9,357 bases of DNA from Acholeplasmataceae bacterium (GTDB taxonomy: Bacteria > Bacillota > Negativicutes > Acidaminococcales > Acidaminococcaceae), in NCBI GenBank assembly GCA_012744295.1, contig JAAYIB010000036.1, positions 1 to 9,357 of the forward strand, written 5' to 3'. A model generated the notes under the pieces. It worked only from the letters and a program-made list of their open reading frames with translations. It made no database searches and was not told where the DNA came from. Both the position numbers and the translations under genes were made by a program. The stretch's first letter is position 1. The number at the start of each line of letters is the position of its first letter. Shown piece after piece: positions 6,396 to 9,357 of this stretch.

Positions 6396-7229
6396 ATGCA
6401 TTTGATCCGTGCTGATCTGCATCTTCACAGTACAGCCTCGGACGGTACCTGGCTGCCGCACGAGCTTGTTGCCGCCGCCAAGGCGGCGGGACTCGGTGCC
6501 ATGGCGCTGACCGACCACGAAAGCGTGGCCAACATAGCCGAAACCGAAAAATATGCCGGTGAAGCTAATATCAGGTTTCTTGCCGGTGTGGAAATATCTG
6601 TGACCAAGGGAGAAACCTGTTTTCACGTTCTCGGCTATGGTATCGATATTACAGACGTACGGCTGCTTGAACTTTTAGCGCACAACGATTCCCTGCTGGC
6701 GAAAAAGGACGAGGACAGCATCGGCATTCTTGCCGACAAGGGCTGGCCTGTTTCCCTGAAGGAGTTTCGCGACTATAGTCATGACCGCCGCCGCGGCGGC
6801 TGGAAGGCGCTCTGCTATCTTCAGGACAAAGGGCTTTGCCGGGATGTGGGAGATTTCTTCGAGAGGATCTTTACTGCCGAAAACAAGCTTGGCTTTCCTG
6901 TTTTTTCAAGTATCGGCGAAACCATCGACATCATACACAATGCGGGCTGGATTGCCCTGCTTGCGCACGCTGCCAGCGAGATGCACGGGCCTGGCCTAAC
7001 GAAAACGATGCAGGAGCTTTCTGCCGAGAAGTTTGACGGCTTCGAATGTTATCATTCCCGGCATAACGAGGAGGAAACAAGGAGCCTGCTTGCATATTGT
7101 CGGAGCAACAATCTGATGATAAGCGGCGGCAGCGACTGCCACGGCACCTTTGTCAAATCGAGAAATATCGGCGAACCGAAAATTTACGCGGAAAATTTGT
7201 ATTTGCCGGGGCTGCTTGCGGGCAGGTAA
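6396..7229 (+). CDS. PHP-domain metal-dependent phosphoesterase
   Basis: This is a cytoplasmic phosphoesterase of the PHP family, in the branch that includes E. coli YciV/TrpH (RNase AM, acting on nucleotide 5' ends) and 3',5'-nucleotide bisphosphate phosphatases. All nine expected metal ligands of the trinuclear site can be placed in its 277 residues: H9 and H11 (DLHLHS), D16, H41 (TDHE), E66 (GVEIS), H77, H191 (LLAHAA), and D247 and H249 (GSDCHG). H220 in ECYHSRH matches the conserved strand before the last motif. The middle insert has RRRGGWKALCYLQDKG where YciV-type proteins usually carry a GRPHIA-like segment, so substrate choice may differ. It lies 11 nt after the LtaS-like gene, but a direct envelope role is not evident. 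Activity as a phosphoesterase is likely; the substrate is uncertain. Confidence 0.88.
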   Translation: MHLIRADLHLHSTASDGTWLPHELVAAAKAAGLGAMALTDHESVANIAETEKYAGEANIRFLAGVEISVTKGETCFHVLGYGIDITDVRLLELLAHNDSLLAKKDEDSIGILADKGWPVSLKEFRDYSHDRRRGGWKALCYLQDKGLCRDVGDFFERIFTAENKLGFPVFSSIGETIDIIHNAGWIALLAHAASEMHGPGLTKTMQELSAEKFDGFECYHSRHNEEETRSLLAYCRSNNLMISGGSDCHGTFVKSRNIGEPKIYAENLYLPGLLAGR

Positions 7230-7292
7230 AAAAGGCTTCAATGCGAATAATATTTCTTAGGAAGCAATCAATACATTATTGCAAGAACAGAC

Positions 7293-7299
7293 AAGGAGG
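7293..7299 (+). promoter_or_regulatory. Ribosome binding site that fixes the DUF362 gene start
   Basis: AAGGAGG lies 7 nt before the ATG at 7307. The frame is open back to 7097, but that part overlaps the PHP gene and has no family similarity that I can see. The start is therefore set at 7307. The 77-nt gap from 7230 shows no convincing promoter. Confidence 0.85.
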
Positions 7300-7306
7300 C
7301 GTTAAC

Positions 7307-8422
7307 ATGACCGACAAAAGCAAGGTTTACATTTCCTACCTGCGCAGCAAGGGGCCTCGCACTAATAAGAGCGCCAAAATCAGAGGGCTTTTTGACATAG
7401 CCGGCTTTGCCGACTTCATTGGCGCAAACGAACCGACCGCGGTCAAGCTGCATGTAGGAGAGGAGGGCAACGATGCCTACGTTTCGCCCCTGCTTGTCAG
7501 GCAGCTTGTCGATCGTGTGAAGCAGGCCGGAGGCCGTCCCTACCTGACAGACACCAATACCCTTTACTCCGGCAGCAGGCATGATGCCGTCAGTCATCTG
7601 GAAACGGTTCTGGCACATGGTTTCGGGATGGAGGTAACAGGCGCGCCCTTCATTGTTGCGGACGGCCTTCATGGCGGCAACACCGTAGATGTGGAAGTAA
7701 ACCTGCGTCATTTTGACAAGGTTCATATCGCGGGAGACATTGTCGGAGCAGGCAGTATGATTGTCGTGTCGCATTTTAAGGGACACGAGCTGGCAGGTTT
7801 CGGCGGAGCGCTGAAAAATCTCGCGATGGGCTGCGCACCGGCCGTCGGAAAAAAGGAACAGCACGAGCTGTGCTTTCGTGTCAAGAAGGAAGGCTGTGTC
7901 AGCTGCGGCGCCTGTGTGCGGGTCTGTCCGCAGCACGCCATCAGCATGGACCCTGAAAATAAGGCTGAGATAAATCCCGAAATGTGCATCGGCTGCGGCG
8001 AATGCCTGACTGTTTGCCCGAAAAAGACCATTTACATCGATTGGGAAACTGAAATCGACCCCTTTCTGGAGCGCATGGTGGAATACGCCTACGGTGCGGT
8101 GGCGAACAAAAAGAAAAAGGTCGGCTATGTTACGATGCTGGTAAACGTGACGCCGATCTGCGACTGTGTGCCCTGGAGTGACGCCCCGATAGTTGCCGAC
8201 ATCGGTTTTCTGGCTTCAACGGATCCCGTCGCCATCGACCAGGCTGCCTACGACCTTGTGACAGCGGCCGAGGGTTTGGCCAATTCAGTGCTGGGTAAGG
8301 CTGTGCCGGCCGGGGTTGACAAGTTTATGTCGGTGCATGATTATGTTGACGGCAAAAAGGCGCTGGCCTATGCTGAAAAAATCGGCATGGGGAGCAGGGA
8401 CTACGAACTGATAGAGCTTTAA
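7307..8422 (+). CDS. DUF362 domain protein with inserted 2x[4Fe-4S] ferredoxin module
   Basis: This 371-residue cytoplasmic iron-sulfur protein belongs to the DUF362 family, common in anaerobes and with no settled biochemical role. The first ~190 residues are DUF362-like, including VVSHFKGHELAGFGGALKNLAMG near 148-170. A two-cluster ferredoxin module follows, with C197-x2-C200-x2-C203-x3-C207-P and C227-x2-C230-x2-C233-x3-C237-P, enough for two [4Fe-4S] clusters. The DUF362 fold then resumes with ICDC (C285, C287) and DAPIVADIGFLASTDPVAIDQAAYDLV, a typical C-terminal signature. There is no signal peptide or membrane segment. An electron-transfer or redox-sensing role is likely from the clusters, but partners are not visible nearby. 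The gene stands 77 nt after the PHP gene and ends in a strong terminator, so it may be a separate unit. Confidence 0.9.
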   Translation: MTDKSKVYISYLRSKGPRTNKSAKIRGLFDIAGFADFIGANEPTAVKLHVGEEGNDAYVSPLLVRQLVDRVKQAGGRPYLTDTNTLYSGSRHDAVSHLETVLAHGFGMEVTGAPFIVADGLHGGNTVDVEVNLRHFDKVHIAGDIVGAGSMIVVSHFKGHELAGFGGALKNLAMGCAPAVGKKEQHELCFRVKKEGCVSCGACVRVCPQHAISMDPENKAEINPEMCIGCGECLTVCPKKTIYIDWETEIDPFLERMVEYAYGAVANKKKKVGYVTMLVNVTPICDCVPWSDAPIVADIGFLASTDPVAIDQAAYDLVTAAEGLANSVLGKAVPAGVDKFMSVHDYVDGKKALAYAEKIGMGSRDYELIEL

Positions 8423-8429
8423 AGCCAAG

Positions 8430-8465
8430 AGCGCGGCTGCAATTGCAGCCGCGCTTTATTTTTTC
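8430..8465 (+). terminator. Strong intrinsic terminator after the DUF362 gene
   Basis: A perfect 11-bp GC-rich stem (arms 8430-8440 and 8445-8455) with an AATT loop is followed by TTATTTTTTC. It begins 8 nt after the DUF362 stop and ends just before the stop of the convergent amt gene. On the opposite strand the bases after the stem are not T-rich (CTTGGCTTTA), so termination from the - strand would be weaker. Confidence 0.93.
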
Positions 8466-8468
8466 TTC

Positions 8469-9357
8469 TCACTCCGGAATTTCCTCTATTTCACTGTCCT
8501 GCAGTGCGTCATAGCCTTCTTCGCCGGTCCGGATTTTGACGGCGTTTTCGACATCGTAGACGAAAATCTTGCCATCGCCGTATTTGCCGGTGTAAAGCAC
8601 GCTTTTGGCAGTCTCGATGACGTCCCTCACCGGGATTTTTGAGACTACTATCTCAACCTTGACCTTTGGCAGGAGGCGCGTAGGAACCTCGGCGCCGCGG
8701 TAGAGTTCGGTATAGCCTTTCTGGATGCCGTAACCGAGAGCCTTGGTAACTGTCATGCCGGTGATGCCAAGCCTGTCCAGCGCGGTTTTCAGTGCTTCAA
8801 AGCGTGTTTGCGCTGTTATGATGCAGACATTGGAGAGTTTATGTCCGTCTGTGGTAACAGATGGCTGTACAGGCATGCTGATGACGGGAACAGCCCGCTC
8901 AAGCGGCACGACGCGCGTGCCGTCATGCTTTGTCAGCAACCCGTCGCGTTCGGCGGAGGGCATGAAGTCGGCATAGCTGCTGACTAAACCGTGTTCTTCC
9001 AGGTCCAGGCCGCAAATCTCTTCTTCCTCGCTGACACGCAGGCCGACGGATTTATCGATGACGGTAAAGACGATCGTGATAGTAGTCAAAACCCAGGCGG
9101 CGACAGAGACAACGCCGATGAGCTGTGTTTGCAGCATTTGGGTGCTGCCGCTGTAGATAAGGCCGCCGTCAAGGGCGAACAAACCGGTAAGAATCGTGCC
9201 AAGCGCTCCCGAGACGCCGTGGACGGCGACAGCGCCGACGGGATCATCGATTTTAAGTACCTGGTCGATGAATTCCACTGCATAAACAACCGCAATACCG
9301 GCAATAACTCCTATAAGCAGCGCGCCGACAGGGCTTACCGCGTCGCAGCCTGCCGTA
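8469..9357 (-). CDS. amt: Ammonium transporter fused to a P-II (GlnB-like) domain, 5' end outside the window
   Basis: The visible 295 residues are the C-terminal part of an Amt/AmtB ammonium channel joined to a P-II signalling domain. The frame is open to the right edge, so the transporter N-terminus is missing and the GTG at 9278 is not the start. The Amt part has AGxxxVSP, two or three membrane helices, and DDPVGAVAVHG carrying the second pore histidine (H46 of the fragment). The conserved cytoplasmic tail LRVSEEEEICGLDLEEHG follows. After a linker of about 55 residues, a complete P-II domain runs from about 176 (NVCIITA) to the end: MTVTKALGYGIQKG, the T-loop segment ELYRGAEV, LPKVKVEIVV and the B-loop TGKYGDGKIFV. 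Q39 and K58 of E. coli GlnB are matched by Q212 and K231. The uridylylated Tyr51 is Val (codon 8685-8687), and Arg101 is Lys. The domain probably gates the channel in cis by ATP/ADP and 2-oxoglutarate, without uridylylation. Confidence 0.93.
   Translation of the reverse strand, partial: TAGCDAVSPVGALLIGVIAGIAVVYAVEFIDQVLKIDDPVGAVAVHGVSGALGTILTGLFALDGGLIYSGSTQMLQTQLIGVVSVAAWVLTTITIVFTVIDKSVGLRVSEEEEICGLDLEEHGLVSSYADFMPSAERDGLLTKHDGTRVVPLERAVPVISMPVQPSVTTDGHKLSNVCIITAQTRFEALKTALDRLGITGMTVTKALGYGIQKGYTELYRGAEVPTRLLPKVKVEIVVSKIPVRDVIETAKSVLYTGKYGDGKIFVYDVENAVKIRTGEEGYDALQDSEIEEIPE

Noticed and set aside
6472..6489. CCGCCGCC-AA-GGCGGCGG inverted repeat inside the PHP gene
   Set aside because: It is explained by Ala/Lys-rich coding (AAAKAAG) in a conserved helix. 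The 2-nt loop is too tight for a full hairpin.
6787..6800. 14-nt perfect palindrome GCCGCCGCGGCGGC inside the PHP gene
   Set aside because: It results from Arg-Arg-Gly-Gly codons (RRRGGW). There is no second copy or regulatory context.
7230..7306. Possible promoter (TAATAT near 7248) before the DUF362 gene
   Set aside because: No -35 element lies at acceptable spacing and there is no extended -10, so the evidence is too weak to list.
7097..7306. N-terminal extension of the DUF362 frame overlapping the PHP gene
   Set aside because: The strong ribosome binding site at 7293-7299 and the family-like N-terminus both place the start at 7307.
7268..7936. 222-residue open frame on the - strand opposite the DUF362 gene
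   Set aside because: It is antisense to a strongly supported gene with clear cysteine motifs, and the composition looks like a reverse-frame shadow.

Overview
The window reads as an ordinary-density bacterial chromosome segment. Seven complete genes and one truncated gene lie on the + strand. One truncated gene lies on the - strand at the right end, convergent with the rest. The genes carry Shine-Dalgarno sequences, mostly strong AGGAGG-type. The alanyl-tRNA editing protein is of the large type with a CxCCGTH zinc motif that I associate with Clostridia-like Firmicutes. A DUF362/ferredoxin protein suggests an anaerobe. A GT8 family glycosyltransferase of the lipopolysaccharide type beside an LTA-synthase-like enzyme would suit an anaerobic Firmicute, possibly an outer-membrane-bearing Negativicute. 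This assignment is inference only; no rRNA or other marker gene is present.

Left part (1-1917): the end of a VanZ-like membrane protein, a 110-residue highly charged protein I do not recognise, and a stand-alone alanyl-tRNA editing hydrolase (AlaX-L type). A perfect GC hairpin overlaps the VanZ stop codon.

Centre (1933-7229): a cell-envelope block made of a GT8 glycosyltransferase, a GtrA-family membrane protein, a diacylglycerol/lipid kinase family protein, and a seven-helix membrane protein with an extracytoplasmic LTA-synthase/sulfatase-fold domain. A PHP-domain phosphoesterase follows. Junctions are tight: the kinase stop codon lies in the ribosome binding site of the LtaS-like gene, whose own stop touches the ribosome binding site of the PHP gene. 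A good extended -10 promoter lies in the only sizeable gap of this block, before the gtrA-like gene. The most coherent reading is a glycerophosphate-polymer or glycolipid modification pathway. The LtaS-like enzyme would use phosphatidylglycerol and release diacylglycerol, which the kinase would recycle. GtrA would carry a lipid-linked sugar across the membrane, and the GT8 enzyme would add sugar on the cytoplasmic side.

Right part (7307-9357): a DUF362 protein with two inserted [4Fe-4S] motifs ends in a textbook terminator. The facing - strand gene is an ammonium transporter naturally fused to a P-II (GlnB-like) domain. The N-terminal part of the transporter lies beyond the window. The P-II domain keeps most effector-binding residues but has Val at the position of the uridylylated T-loop tyrosine.

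No tRNA, rRNA, CRISPR array, insertion sequence or phage gene was seen. No intergenic gap exceeds 100 bases. I found no clearly new biological system; the items most worth a second look are the LtaS-like/lipid kinase/GtrA cluster, the Amt-PII fusion and the unknown 110-residue protein.
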